From contig CP094668.1 of the NCBI GenBank assembly GCA_022836915.1, positions 4,650,001-4,714,000 on the forward strand: a DNA stretch of 64,000 nucleotides, in the 5' to 3' direction. The notes beneath the pieces are model-generated. The model made no database searches. It was not told the DNA's origin and saw only the letters and a program-made list of their open reading frames with translations. The position numbers and the translations under genes were made by a program. How positions within the stretch are numbered: position 1 is the stretch's first letter; each line of letters starts with the position of its first letter. Shown here in pieces: positions 17,718-27,063 of this stretch. The stretch is from Paenibacillus sp. OVF10. Its GTDB lineage: Bacteria > Bacillota > Bacilli > Paenibacillales > Paenibacillaceae.

Positions 17718-19865
17718 TCAATAGATTGTTCGACCTTGTTCATCCGCAATGCCGCTCTTCCGATAGAAGTACGTATTGATCATGTCTCGCCATTCCTTCG
17801 CATGTTCGGCCTGATTGTCCTGTAATGAAGCAACTTTACTGAAAATAACCGGGTCGATTTTACCCTCCAGCCCTCTCCATGTCTCGGCTAAGGCCTCTGC
17901 CTGCGCAACACCTTCAAAGTGTGTATCATAAATATGCTGAATGACCGTTTTACCCGAATGCAGAACATGGGTGTACGGCACGTGATGGAAAAATAAGATC
18001 AGCTCATCCGGACAGGTGTCTACGGACTCATAACGATCAGCATTCTCAGGGTGATACTGTGAAGTGTATCCTGTACCGCTGTTCACGGTTCGATCTACAC
18101 CAATACCATGACAATCGGCAAAGTGATACGTTCCCCATTTGGAATACTCGTATCCATCTACATTCGGCCCGTAATGATGTTCCGGATTAACCATCCAACC
18201 CACACCGAGAGGCGCCGTATAATTCTCATAGATATCTAGTGAAGTCAAAAGCATGCCCGTAACCTGCCGCACAACTTCGTCTTCATGTCCAAATGTGAGT
18301 CTCACCCACTCATCGGCAATCTCTTCCGCGGACAGCTCCGGGTTCCACGCAAGTCTTCCGTATCCATATAGATTCGCCTGCGCGAGTGGATGTCCTGTCC
18401 AACAGGCATCTGCACCAATATTGGATACTGCGGCGAAGCCACTGTATGGTCGTTTATACAGAGAACCGTCCGCGATTCGCTTGATCTCTGAACCTTCGCC
18501 TTTGGCGTATGTGTCAAAGTCCAATACTTCTTTCCACTGGGGAACCAGATAACAGAGATGACGTTGTTGCCCGGTATACTCCTGTGTAATTTGAAATTCA
18601 ATCACCTGATTGGTATTTTCCATGGCGCCGAACAGCGGGGATACCGCCTCTCTCACCTGAAAGTCCATCGGCCCGTTTTTGATCTGCAAAATGACATTGT
18701 CGGCAAAACGTCCATCCAGCGGCGTAAAGTGGTCATATGCTGCACGTGCACGGTCAGTGGAACGATCCCGCCAGTCCTGCTTGCAGTTATAGACAAAGCA
18801 ACGCCAGATGACCAATCCACCGAATGGCCGAAGGGCTTCAGCCAACATGTTCGCACCATCGGCATGATCACGGTTATACGTGAATGGTCCCGGACGATTC
18901 TCGGAGTCTGCTTTGATCAGGTAACCACCAAAATCCGGAATCGCTGCGTACACCTTGGCCGTTTGAATGTTCCACCATTCCCGTACCTGCGCATCCAGCG
19001 GATCAGCCGTACGTAATCCACCAATCTCAATCGGACTCGCGTAGTTGGCGCTCAGGAACAATCGAATGCCATATGCTCTGAATTCAGCGGCAACTTTCGC
19101 CACATCACTAAGATAACGTTCGGTCAGAAACAGACTCTCACGGCGGTGTACATTGACGTTGTTGATCGATATGGCATTGATACCCGTCGAAGCAAGCAGG
19201 CGTGCATAATCTCTGATACGTCCCAAGTCCAGCGTAAATTCCCCGTTATCATAGAAAATGGATTCTCCTGCGTAACCACGTTCAATGCTGCCGTCCACGT
19301 TATCCCACTGATTAATCATCCGTAGTGCATTGGTAGGCTGCTCTGTAATGAAGCTCCACTTACTCACAGCGTCATCCGCCTTACTTGCAATTCCTTGATC
19401 CATTGTCAGTTCCCGAAGCAGATGAAATGCACCATACAACACACCTTGGGGAGTCTCTGAACCAATGACCAGTACACCCTCGGTCTCGTTCTCACGAATG
19501 ATGTACCCTTCTCCTTGAACAGTTGAACGCTCTTTCTCACTGAACGAACCAGCCACCGAATTGCTTCCTGTCCAAGTACCGATTCGTATCGCGGGAGCGG
19601 AAGCGTTATTGTCCCGCTCACTTTGCTGAGTATCAGACAGATGACTGACCGACGGTTTCACGCCATACAACTTCTCCAGTCCTCGTGAAAGTTCGGTCAG
19701 AGCTGTTGTGATTACTCCATGGTTCTCTTCCGCGAGTATCAGCTTGCTCCACGCAGGAGCCGTCTTTTGGGCAAGTCCATTCGCTCTTGGCAATTCGGAG
19801 TGATACCCCAGCCACGCATCGTACTGTGGACCTGACAAGGCAGTTTGAACGACGGATTGGTTCAT
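17718..19865 (-). CDS. aguA: GH67 alpha-glucuronidase
   Basis: 715 residues, no signal peptide, so intracellular. Diagnostic GH67 segments are present: YDAWLGYHSELP at the N-terminus, MINQWDNVDGSIERGYAG, INAISINNVNV, YLIKADSENRPGPF with a conserved glutamate, and IQIKNGPMDF-type (LQIKNGPMDFQVREAVSP) in the barrel, then VGWMVNPEHHYGP and KWGTYHFADCHGIGVDRT. It removes 4-O-methylglucuronic acid from imported aldouronic acids. Its ATG overlaps the GH52 stop by four bases, so both are translated from one message. The product feeds the UxuA/UxuB genes 6-8 kb away. Confidence 0.95.
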   Translation of the reverse strand: MNQSVVQTALSGPQYDAWLGYHSELPRANGLAQKTAPAWSKLILAEENHGVITTALTELSRGLEKLYGVKPSVSHLSDTQQSERDNNASAPAIRIGTWTGSNSVAGSFSEKERSTVQGEGYIIRENETEGVLVIGSETPQGVLYGAFHLLRELTMDQGIASKADDAVSKWSFITEQPTNALRMINQWDNVDGSIERGYAGESIFYDNGEFTLDLGRIRDYARLLASTGINAISINNVNVHRRESLFLTERYLSDVAKVAAEFRAYGIRLFLSANYASPIEIGGLRTADPLDAQVREWWNIQTAKVYAAIPDFGGYLIKADSENRPGPFTYNRDHADGANMLAEALRPFGGLVIWRCFVYNCKQDWRDRSTDRARAAYDHFTPLDGRFADNVILQIKNGPMDFQVREAVSPLFGAMENTNQVIEFQITQEYTGQQRHLCYLVPQWKEVLDFDTYAKGEGSEIKRIADGSLYKRPYSGFAAVSNIGADACWTGHPLAQANLYGYGRLAWNPELSAEEIADEWVRLTFGHEDEVVRQVTGMLLTSLDIYENYTAPLGVGWMVNPEHHYGPNVDGYEYSKWGTYHFADCHGIGVDRTVNSGTGYTSQYHPENADRYESVDTCPDELILFFHHVPYTHVLHSGKTVIQHIYDTHFEGVAQAEALAETWRGLEGKIDPVIFSKVASLQDNQAEHAKEWRDMINTYFYRKSGIADEQGRTIY

Positions 19866-22048
19866 TGTACCGCCTCCTTACTGGCATAGATCTGCGTAAG
19901 GCGATTCCCTTTTCCTTCGAGTAACCATAGAATCGACGTTACACCACGCGGATAGTACTTGCTGCCAACCGCCACACCTGACAGGATCTGGTCGCTCCAG
20001 CACCAGTAGGATTCCTCCGGATGCAGCAGCCAGTTGACATGCGCCGCGTCTGCTGCCTTGCCTGTCTCATCCCATTCCACATCCAGCAGCTCTCTAGCGA
20101 TAAACTGGGACAAATAGATTTTGCTTAACCACGAGTTATTACTTGTTGAGGACAGTTTCCAGCCTCCATCTTCGAACAGGCATGTTCCCGGTACAAGAAC
20201 CGTCTTCAGATGAGTTTGGAGTGCTTTCAGATAAGGTCCAAAACGACCATTCACATCCAGTGCTGCTTCACAGCCTGTAAAGTACGGGAACACCAGACCT
20301 TCAATTGCCGGAATGATTCGAGAATCATTATTTTCTGCAATAACAGCTGGAATGTAGCCGCCATCAGTCAACTGTGCAGCAATACTGGCAGCGCAGCGAT
20401 CCGCTTGAAGACCTGCTTGATGTGACAGATCGGCCAACTTCTCCGTTGCGAACAACTTCTCCAATGCAACATAGACCGCCCAGCATTTGCCCGCCAGATA
20501 GATATTGTTGCGAGACTGTCCAAGTGACACATCCAGGCTGTCGTAGGTTGTAATCTCCGCTCCACCTTGAGTACGGCTGCTATCCAGACCCATCAGACCG
20601 TTACGCTGCTCAGCGTCGGGATGGTCACGATTAAGCATGCTTTCGAAGCAATCCTGGATAACAGGCAACATGTTTTTCACAAAAGCTTGATCCTGTGTCT
20701 GTTCAATGTACACTGTCGCGCAGCAGAGCCAGTTCACCAGTTCTTCGTGACTCATCTGTGAGAAGCAGTCGTCAATGCCAACCAGTTCATATGCCGAGTG
20801 TCCAGGGCGTGAGAACACATTGGCAACACCAATATCATGGGTAAAGGTAATTCCCCCGGATATAACTTTTCTTCCCCGGGAAACGAACCTGATCCGTATA
20901 ACTGTATCGTTTCACAAACCACTCCAGCTCATTACGCACCGTCCATGGATTCAAGGCAAGCTCGAAGTACAACTGATCAGCTGTCAGATCAAGTGTGTTC
21001 ATCATCCGATACTCCCCTTCGTTCACCACCCAGAGTGGCTCACCATCGGCATCCAGCAGTTGAGTACTGGCATAATAGCTGTGAATGGAATGAGCCAGCA
21101 TGAATGATTGATCTTCGGTCAAAGCAGCCGATCCAAGGCGCTGTTCAACCTCTCCACAGGATGCGGTCAACTCACTGAAGCGTTGTAGTGCATACTCTCC
21201 TGCTGCCTGAATATCGGAGAAGTACCGCGTATACCAATACGTTGTGTCCATTCCAGTCGTCACAATGCCCCCACGATAGAAACATACTGCGAATTGATAC
21301 GTACGTTTCTCTCCAGCCGGCACCTCCATCAGTAGTGCAGCGGTTGAGCCAAGTCCAAATGCCAAATTCTCCCGATGTTTCTCCTGCAAGAGCTTCTCCA
21401 ACGTAAATCCGCGTGCGGGCCACAGTCCGTCATCTGCTGACATAATTGCTGTAAGTCGACCTTGTCCCACACCTGTGATGGAGCCACCTTCCGGTCCCCC
21501 AATCAGACGCATCGCAGAGTATGGATCATTGCCCTGATAGCCAAAGTAGGCTTTGCGTGGTTGTTGACCTTGCGTATTGTCAATCGTCATCTCAACCAAT
21601 ACGGCAGGTACGAGTGCATCCATTAATTCTTCGCGATCCCCATTCGTTGGATCAGGTACTGGACGTACAGGCGAGTAGATACGGAACGTCAGATCTCCAG
21701 CAGTCCACGTATCCGTACCTGAGGTGAATTCACGGGTAATATCTTCATCGCGAAAAGCTGTAATAAGAGGTTGTGGAACTTTGGATGCTGTTGTCGACGC
21801 CGTGTCCCCATTCTCCAACTTCTCTACATCATAGCGGCTGCTCTCATCCTCGGAAGCTTCATAAAAGGAAGTGCCTGATAATTGTCGCCATCGCGAGATT
21901 GTAATCCAATATATACATTCTGGTCTGCCGGCTTGCCAAGTTCAAGACCCAGCCCGCCTTTGGCTCCTTTGTATCCCAGTGTAAAACTCGCAAAAGCACC
22001 AATCGGTGCGTGATGTGCATTATAAAAGATGGATTTGGATGTGCTCAC
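19862..22048 (-). CDS. GH52 beta-xylosidase; two frameshifts
   Basis: Opens with FYNAHHAPIGAFASFTLGYKG, the hallmark of GH52, and continues VYIGLQSRDGDNYQALPF. The frame breaks at the A-run 21863-21866 (one T lost on the coding strand; corrected frame YEASEDESSRYDVEKLENG) and again at the C-run 20853-20857 (either two G lost or one gained; corrected frame GITFTHDIGVANVFSRPG). The middle part has WTAGDLTFRIYSPVRPVPDP and the last part GIDDCFSQMSHEELVNWLCC. About 728 residues, matching the family. Intracellular enzyme releasing xylose from xylo-oligosaccharides. Heads the message with aguA; a cre-like site sits 27 bases before the start. Confidence 0.92.
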
Positions 22049-22074
22049 GAATCATAACCCCTCTCAAAATGGTT

Positions 22075-22088
22075 TGCATGCGTTTTCA
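22075..22088 (-). promoter_or_regulatory. cre-like site (CcpA) before the xylosidase gene
   Basis: On the minus strand TGAAAACGCATGCA fits the catabolite-responsive consensus TGWAANCGNTNNCW with one mismatch. Its place just before the GH52 start suits glucose repression of xylan use. Confidence 0.5.
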
Positions 22089-22209
22089 TTAGCCCCATCC
22101 TAACACGTGGTTCCACCTCAGACCATGATCAAATCAATCGGATATTTACCCAAATCAAGCTGATAGACTATAATGGATTAAAGCGGTTACACAAAACCAT
22201 TCCATTTGA

Positions 22210-22250
22210 TATAAGTGCGTGTTCAAAATCGCATTTTTTGAACAACCTCT
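22210..22250 (+). promoter_or_regulatory. -10 box plus hairpin leader element, copy A
   Basis: TATAAG at 22210-22215, then the inverted repeat TGTTCAAAA / TTTTGAACA (22220-22244) and the motif AACCTCT. The AraC-family start codon follows 19 bases later. The same module occurs before the DUF421 gene (28191) and, inverted, at 45401. The rest of the 220-base divergent gap carries the xylosidase promoter. Confidence 0.5.
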
Positions 22251-22268
22251 AAATAAAGGGGATCTTCC

Positions 22269-23179
22269 ATGTCTTCAACGTATTTGCCTCCTACTTTGGG
22301 AGAAAGTGTCCATGAAGTTTTTATCCAGATGTGCAAACAACGGTTAATCTGTTCGCCATTCATTTACGCAGTGTCGGTACGGACTGGGATTATCCGGCGC
22401 ATGAGCACCCTCAATATGAATTGAATTATGTCACGGAAGGCGAGCAACGCATGATGGTGAATGGTACCCTATACATTCAAAAGGCTGGCGAACTGCTCCT
22501 GATTCCTCCGGGAAGCATTCATTCCAGCCAGAGCCATAACGGCAAGGGATTTACGTATTTTTGCATGCATTTTGACATTGATGATCAGTTGTTCCTATCG
22601 TTGCTGGCACGCATCAAACAAGTGCGATTCAGTGCGGATAGTCCGGTTACACAGCAGATTGAGCCGGTTTTGCGCAAATTGATGTCATCTGCGGATGATG
22701 AAACAGCAAATACGATGGTACAGCGTATGCAGCTGCAATCTGCGGTATTTGAACTATTTGGCCATCTGTGGGAGGCGGTATCGCAAGAGGCAGCACAATG
22801 GTTTACCGACGGACACGAGAAGATCGAACTCGCCCACCAGATTCGTAATCGATTGCAAGGCCTGATGAGTCAGCATTTCAAACAGGGACACGAATCCAAC
22901 GCTCACTATGGCATTGATGATATTGCAGCAGAGCTGGGCATCAGTTCTTCTCACTGTAATCGCGTGTTCAAGCAGGTATTCGGTCAGTCTCCCCGTGCTG
23001 TATTGTCCCAGTTGGTTTTGCATGAAGCGAAGCTTCTTCTAGGCAATCCGAAGCTGTCTGTTCAAAATATTGCCGTCATGCTTGGTTATAAGGATATTGC
23101 CCATTTCAGTCGTCAATTCAAGCGCTGGTCCGGCATGTCACCATCCCGTTACCGACAGGAACAGCCTGCTCTGGAATGA
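22269..23179 (+). CDS. AraC-family transcriptional regulator; probable frameshift near start
   Basis: An uninterrupted frame starts at a GTG (22331), but the ATG at 22269 has AAAGGGGAT upstream and reads STYLPPTLGESVHEVFI before meeting the longer frame if one C is restored at 22325-22326. I therefore place the start at 22269. N-terminal cupin: YPAHEHPQYELNYVTEGEQ with metal/sugar-type histidines, and LLLIPPGSIHSS. C-terminal double helix-turn-helix: IDDIAAELGISSSHCNRVFKQVFGQSPR and SVQNIAVMLGYKDIAHFSRQFKRWSGMSPSRYR. About 303 residues. Divergent from the xylosidase operon, so probably its activator, responding to a xylan-derived sugar (inference). Confidence 0.85.
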
Positions 23180-23198
23180 GTTCCAGTAGCAGGCTGTT
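23160..23198. terminator. Terminator overlapping the AraC stop codon
   Basis: 17-bp near-perfect stem (AACAGCCTGCTCTGGAA against its complement, one bulged T) with the loop TGAG. The stop TGA of the araC-like gene forms the loop. The convergent aldehyde dehydrogenase ends at 23211. Confidence 0.85.
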
Positions 23199-23210
23199 CA
23201 TCTTTCTTAT

Positions 23211-24612
23211 TTATTTCAACAAACGCTTAATCAACTTGAGCTTGTTATCATACGGTGGATATAGAATCGGCAGATTCAACTTGGTGCTTTTTTCAGTACA
23301 CTTTTGAGATGAGAGAAGGTTTCGAAGCTGTACTGCCCATGATACGAGCCAACGCCAGAATGACCAACACCGCCAAACGGCAGACGCGGATTCGCTACAT
23401 GCGTGATGGTATCGTTAATGCAGCCGCCTCCAAAAGAAACTTCGCGCAGCACTTTGTCCTGAACCCGGGTGTCGGAAGTAAACAGATACAAGGCGAGTGG
23501 TTTCGGCCGCTTTACGATCTCTACAATAGCTTCATCAACGTTACGGTAGCTAATGATCGGCAGAATCGGTCCAAAAATCTCATCTTCCATCGTTGCTGCA
23601 TCCCAGGACTCCGCATCAATCAGTGTAGGTTCAATAAAGCGATCTTCCTCATCCGAAGCTCCCCATATATCACTTTGGCCTGATCCCGCTCAATCAAAGT
23701 CGTCAGCCGTTTAAAATGTCCCTTGTTCACGATTCGCCCATAGTCCTTGTTGTGCTGAATATCCGAACCAAAGAAGGACACAATCGCTGCTTTCATCTCC
23801 GTAATTAACGGTTCCTTCACGCGCTCATGCACGAGTAAATAATCGGGTGCGATACAGGTCTGTCCTGTATTGAGCAGTTTGCCCCATATAATTCGCTCAG
23901 CAGCTACTTTGATATCCGCCTGTTCATCAACGATGACAGGGCTCTTGCCTCCAAGTTCTAACGTAACGGGAACGAGATTTTTGGCAGCTGCCTCCATCAC
24001 AATCTTGCCTACCGGTACACTGCCTGTAAAAAAGATATAGTCGAATGGCGCGTTAATCAGCGCTGTTGTTGTATCTTTTGCACCATCAAGCACTTGTACG
24101 TATGCCGGTTCGAACACGTTCGCAATCATTTCACGTACAACAGCGGACACCGCAGGTGTATTCTCTGAGGCTTTGAGCACGGCAGTGTTGCCTGCCGCAA
24201 TCGCACCTACCAATGGTTCGATTAAGAGTTGAAATGGATAATTGAACGGTCCGATGATGAGAACGGCTCCATAGGGTTCAGGTATAATATAACTTTTGGA
24301 ACCCAGGAGTGCCATTTGCGTTTTCACTTTAACGGGTTTCACCCATTTATTCACTTTACGAATGGTGTGTGTGATGCTGTCCATCATAAATCCGATCTCG
24401 GTTGTGTAGGATTCAAACTCACTTTTGCCCAAATCCTGATAGAGAGCTTCAGTCAGTCTGGTCTCATACTTTTGAATCGCCTGCTTGAGTTGGTTCAGAC
24501 GGGCAATTCGAGCTTCTGCCGATCGTGTGGCCCCGGAACGAAAGAATTGTCGTTGCTGCTCCAAAATCTGTTCAACTTCCTGACTGGTTACTTCCTGTAT
24601 AGTCGTTGTCAT
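23211..24612 (-). CDS. Aldehyde dehydrogenase (class 3-like, ALDH); two frameshifts
   Basis: About 467 residues after correction. Features: IIGPFNYPFQLL, the glycine motif FTGSVPVGK, the active-site region LELGGKSPVIV, and the catalytic cysteine in NTGQTCIAPDY. The frame breaks at the C-run 23661-23664 (YGGASDEEDRFIEPTLID in the corrected frame) and at the T-run 23288-23293, after which KSTKLNLPILYPPYDNKLKL gives the usual hydrophobic C-terminus of membrane-linked class 3 enzymes such as AldX/YwdH. It oxidises aliphatic or aromatic aldehydes with NAD(P). The motif at 24647-24665 upstream is repeated before the neighbouring ArsR gene. Confidence 0.88.
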
Positions 24613-24646
24613 ATATACATACTCCTCTGTATATTATTGATCAAGC

Positions 24647-24665
24647 GTTTAAACTTACGAACCTA
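24647..24665. promoter_or_regulatory. Probable operator of the ALDH gene
   Basis: GTTTAAACTTACGAACCTA, 35 bases upstream of the ALDH start. The same 19-mer with two differences is found at 25073, upstream of the adjacent ArsR gene. Confidence 0.6.
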
Positions 24666-24702
24666 TAAGGCACATGCAAAAGCATGTTTTATCACTATTA
24701 CT

Positions 24703-25014
24703 TTACAGACACTCTTCTTCCAAAGCAGCTACCAGTTCCTTCAGCAGTTCCACCGATGCATTCAATGAAGCCGAATAATATCGCTGTGTGCCCTTCTGTT
24801 CCACAGATATAAGCCCCTTCTCTAACAACAACTTGAGATGATGAGATATGGCTGGGCGGGATAGGCTGGATTGTTCGGTAATTTCATTCACCGTCATTCT
24901 GCCCTTCTCGGTAAGTGTCAGCAAAATAGATTGACGATGGTTGTCACTTAATACTTGAAATAACGGGATACAGGTTTGAAAAACGCTGATCGCTTTTTGT
25001 CCCATGGTGTTCAC
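24703..25014 (-). CDS. ArsR-family regulator
   Basis: 103 residues. Winged helix: PLFQVLSDNHRQSILLTLTEKGRMTVNEITEQSSLSRPAISHHLKLLLEKGLI then the wing QKGTQRYYSASLN. It has a C-terminal pair EEECL and one N-terminal cysteine but no standard metal-binding motif. RBS AGAGGTGAACACC. It lies 90 bases upstream of the aldehyde dehydrogenase on the same strand, and a shared 19-base motif is found before both genes, so I infer that it represses itself and the dehydrogenase, perhaps de-repressed by aldehydes. Confidence 0.85.
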   Translation of the reverse strand: MNTMGQKAISVFQTCIPLFQVLSDNHRQSILLTLTEKGRMTVNEITEQSSLSRPAISHHLKLLLEKGLISVEQKGTQRYYSASLNASVELLKELVAALEEECL

Positions 25015-25072
25015 CTCTATACTATTTCTTCTTCATTATTCTACGTATATTTTCTCTGTTTGATGTCTGTTG

Positions 25073-25091
25073 GTTTAAACATTCGAACCTA
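25073..25091. promoter_or_regulatory. Probable operator of the ArsR gene
   Basis: GTTTAAACATTCGAACCTA, 59 bases upstream of the regulator start; two differences from the copy at 24647, same orientation. Confidence 0.6.
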
Positions 25092-25173
25092 ATAACTGAA
25101 TTGTACTCTTCAATCACTTGAACTGCAAGTGAACCTTCAACTAAATTTAATATAATGCGGATAAAGCGCTTCC

Positions 25174-25199
25174 ATACTACCATACAAGTATGGTAGTAT
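25174..25199. promoter_or_regulatory. Probable GntR operator
   Basis: Perfect palindrome: arms ATACTACCATAC and GTATGGTAGTAT with an AA centre, 21 bases upstream of the GntR start, in the position expected for autorepression of the gntR-uxuA-uxuB message. A weaker cre-like 14-mer (ATAAAGCGCTTCCA) ends where it begins. Confidence 0.75.
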
Positions 25200-25220
25200 A
25201 TCAATGAAGGAGTTGAAGTT

Positions 25221-25955
25221 GTGGAATATACCCCAAAGTTATCATCCAAAGCCGGTTTGTTGCCTGTTGCGAGCAGTATGTCTTCCATGAATAATAAGCA
25301 ATCTTACTCAACGCGAGATGTCGTTTACTTCACGCTGAAACAACTCATTTTGAGTCTAAAAATGCCTCCGGGAACAGCTATTTCTGAGAAGGAAATTTCG
25401 CTGGAGTTCCAGGTCAGCCGGACACCTGTTCGAGAAAGTTTTGTAAGGCTTGCTCAGGAAGGTCTGCTGGAAGTGTATCCACAGCGTGGCACATACGTCT
25501 CTCTGATTCAGGTCGATCTCGTTGAGGAAGCACGGTTCATGCGTGAACAGCTCGAACGAGCCGTAATCAGGCTCGCCTGCGAGAACTTTCCGAACGAACA
25601 TATGGTAGCTCTTGAACAGAACCTTGCGTGGCAACAGGAATGCAGGGTCAAACCGGATGATGAACGAATGTTTCAATTGGATGAGGAATTCCATAGCACT
25701 CTTTTTGCAGGCTGCAACAAAAGCAACACCTGGACTGTTATCCAGCAGATGAATGTGCATTTGAATCGAAGTCGCATGTTACGCCTGTCCTCGGACCACC
25801 AGTGGGATCACCTAATTGAACAGCACCGGTCTATGGTCAAGGCCATTCAGCAGCATGATGCCGACACAGCAGAGCGACTGATGCAGGAACATTTGCATTT
25901 AACTGTCACCGATTTGGCTGTCCTGCAGGATACATATCCTTCCTATTTTCAATGA
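25221..25955 (+). CDS. GntR/FadR-family regulator (FCD domain) of the uxu genes
   Basis: 244 residues; GTG start after GAAGGAGTTGAAGTT. N-terminal winged helix: YFTLKQLILSLKMPPGTAISEKEISLEFQVSRTPVRESFVRLAQEGLLEVYPQRGTYV split as the GntR signature with TPVRE. C-terminal FCD domain with the metal/ligand residues DEEFHSTLF and EQHRSMVKAIQQHDADTAERLMQEHL. It starts 40 bases before uxuA on the same strand. FCD regulators next to mannonate dehydratase usually sense hexuronate intermediates and repress the pathway. The palindrome at 25174-25199 is the probable binding site. Confidence 0.88.
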   Translation: MEYTPKLSSKAGLLPVASSMSSMNNKQSYSTRDVVYFTLKQLILSLKMPPGTAISEKEISLEFQVSRTPVRESFVRLAQEGLLEVYPQRGTYVSLIQVDLVEEARFMREQLERAVIRLACENFPNEHMVALEQNLAWQQECRVKPDDERMFQLDEEFHSTLFAGCNKSNTWTVIQQMNVHLNRSRMLRLSSDHQWDHLIEQHRSMVKAIQQHDADTAERLMQEHLHLTVTDLAVLQDTYPSYFQ

Positions 25956-25995
25956 CTGAATTTTTCTTCCTACTATTCATGATGAGGTGAACGTG

Positions 25996-27063
25996 ATGAG
26001 AATGGTTTTTCGCTGGTTCGGCGAAGGCAATGATACGGTAACGCTGGATCATATCCGGCAGATTCCGGGTGTTGAAGGTATTGTGTGGGCACTGCACGAT
26101 GTTCCTGCTGGCGAGGAATGGCCGATGGACAAAATACTCGCTGTCAAAACAGCAGCGGACAAGGCCGGGTTACATCTGGATGTCGTTGAGAGTGTGAACA
26201 TCCATGAGGATATCAAGTTGGGCCTGCCATCAAGGGATAAATACATTGCGAACTATATTAAAACGATGGAGAAACTTGCCCAGGTTGGTGTGAAGGTCAT
26301 CTGTTATAACTTTATGCCAATTTTCGACTGGCTTCGCACGGATATGCACAAGGAAATGGAGGATGGCTCAACTGCCCTCTTCTATGAGCACAGTAAACTC
26401 GCAGATATAGAACCTCTGGAACTCGTTCGACGCATTACGGAAAACTCCGCACTCACCATGCCAGGTTGGGAACCAGAACGATTGCAGTATTTAACAGGTT
26501 TGTTCGAAGCCTACAAGGATGTAACCGAGGATCACATGTGGGAGCACGCACGTTATTTCCTGCAAGAGATTATGCCTACAGCCGAACGGCTGGGGATTCG
26601 AATGGCCATCCATCCGGATGACCCGCCATGGCCAATCTTTGGATTACCAAAGATTATTACGAATCAGGAGAATGTTCGAAAATATTTGAATCTTTATGAT
26701 AGCCCTTACAACAGCGTGACGTTATGCAGTGGCTCTTTGGGAGCAAATGCTGATAATGACATAATCGGGATGATACACGAGTTCAAGGATCGGATTCCAT
26801 TTGCCCACATTCGTAATGTAAAAATATACGATAACGGCGACTTTATTGAAACCTCACATCGCAGTCAGGATGGCAGTGTTGATATTGCAGGGGTTGTTGA
26901 GGCTTATCACGATATCGGTTATGAAGGTTATGCAAGACCCGACCACGGTCGTCATCTCTGGGGAGAACAGTGCCGACCTGGCTATGGACTCTATGACCGG
27001 GCTTTGGGGATCATGTATCTCTGGGGCGTCTGGGATTCCCTGCAAAGGAGGGCAAAAGCATGA
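25996..27063 (+). CDS. uxuA: Mannonate dehydratase
   Basis: The ATG of MRMVFRWFGEGND is taken rather than a GTG nine bases earlier because GAGGTGA is then correctly spaced. TIM-barrel enzyme: IRQIPGVEGIVWALHDVPAGE, GLPSRDKYIANYIKTMEKLAQVGVKVICYNFMP split over two strands, the metal histidine/aspartate in AIHPDDPPWPIFGLP, the cysteine in TLCSGSLGA, FAHIRNVK, and the closing YARPDHGRHLWGE. About 355 residues, the length of the shorter Bacillus type. It dehydrates D-mannonate to 2-keto-3-deoxygluconate. Its stop overlaps the uxuB start (ATGA), so the two are coupled. Confidence 0.95.
   Translation: MRMVFRWFGEGNDTVTLDHIRQIPGVEGIVWALHDVPAGEEWPMDKILAVKTAADKAGLHLDVVESVNIHEDIKLGLPSRDKYIANYIKTMEKLAQVGVKVICYNFMPIFDWLRTDMHKEMEDGSTALFYEHSKLADIEPLELVRRITENSALTMPGWEPERLQYLTGLFEAYKDVTEDHMWEHARYFLQEIMPTAERLGIRMAIHPDDPPWPIFGLPKIITNQENVRKYLNLYDSPYNSVTLCSGSLGANADNDIIGMIHEFKDRIPFAHIRNVKIYDNGDFIETSHRSQDGSVDIAGVVEAYHDIGYEGYARPDHGRHLWGEQCRPGYGLYDRALGIMYLWGVWDSLQRRAKA

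Noticed and set aside
24703..25014. Classical arsenic-sensing ArsR
   Set aside because: No CxCxxC motif and no ars genes nearby.
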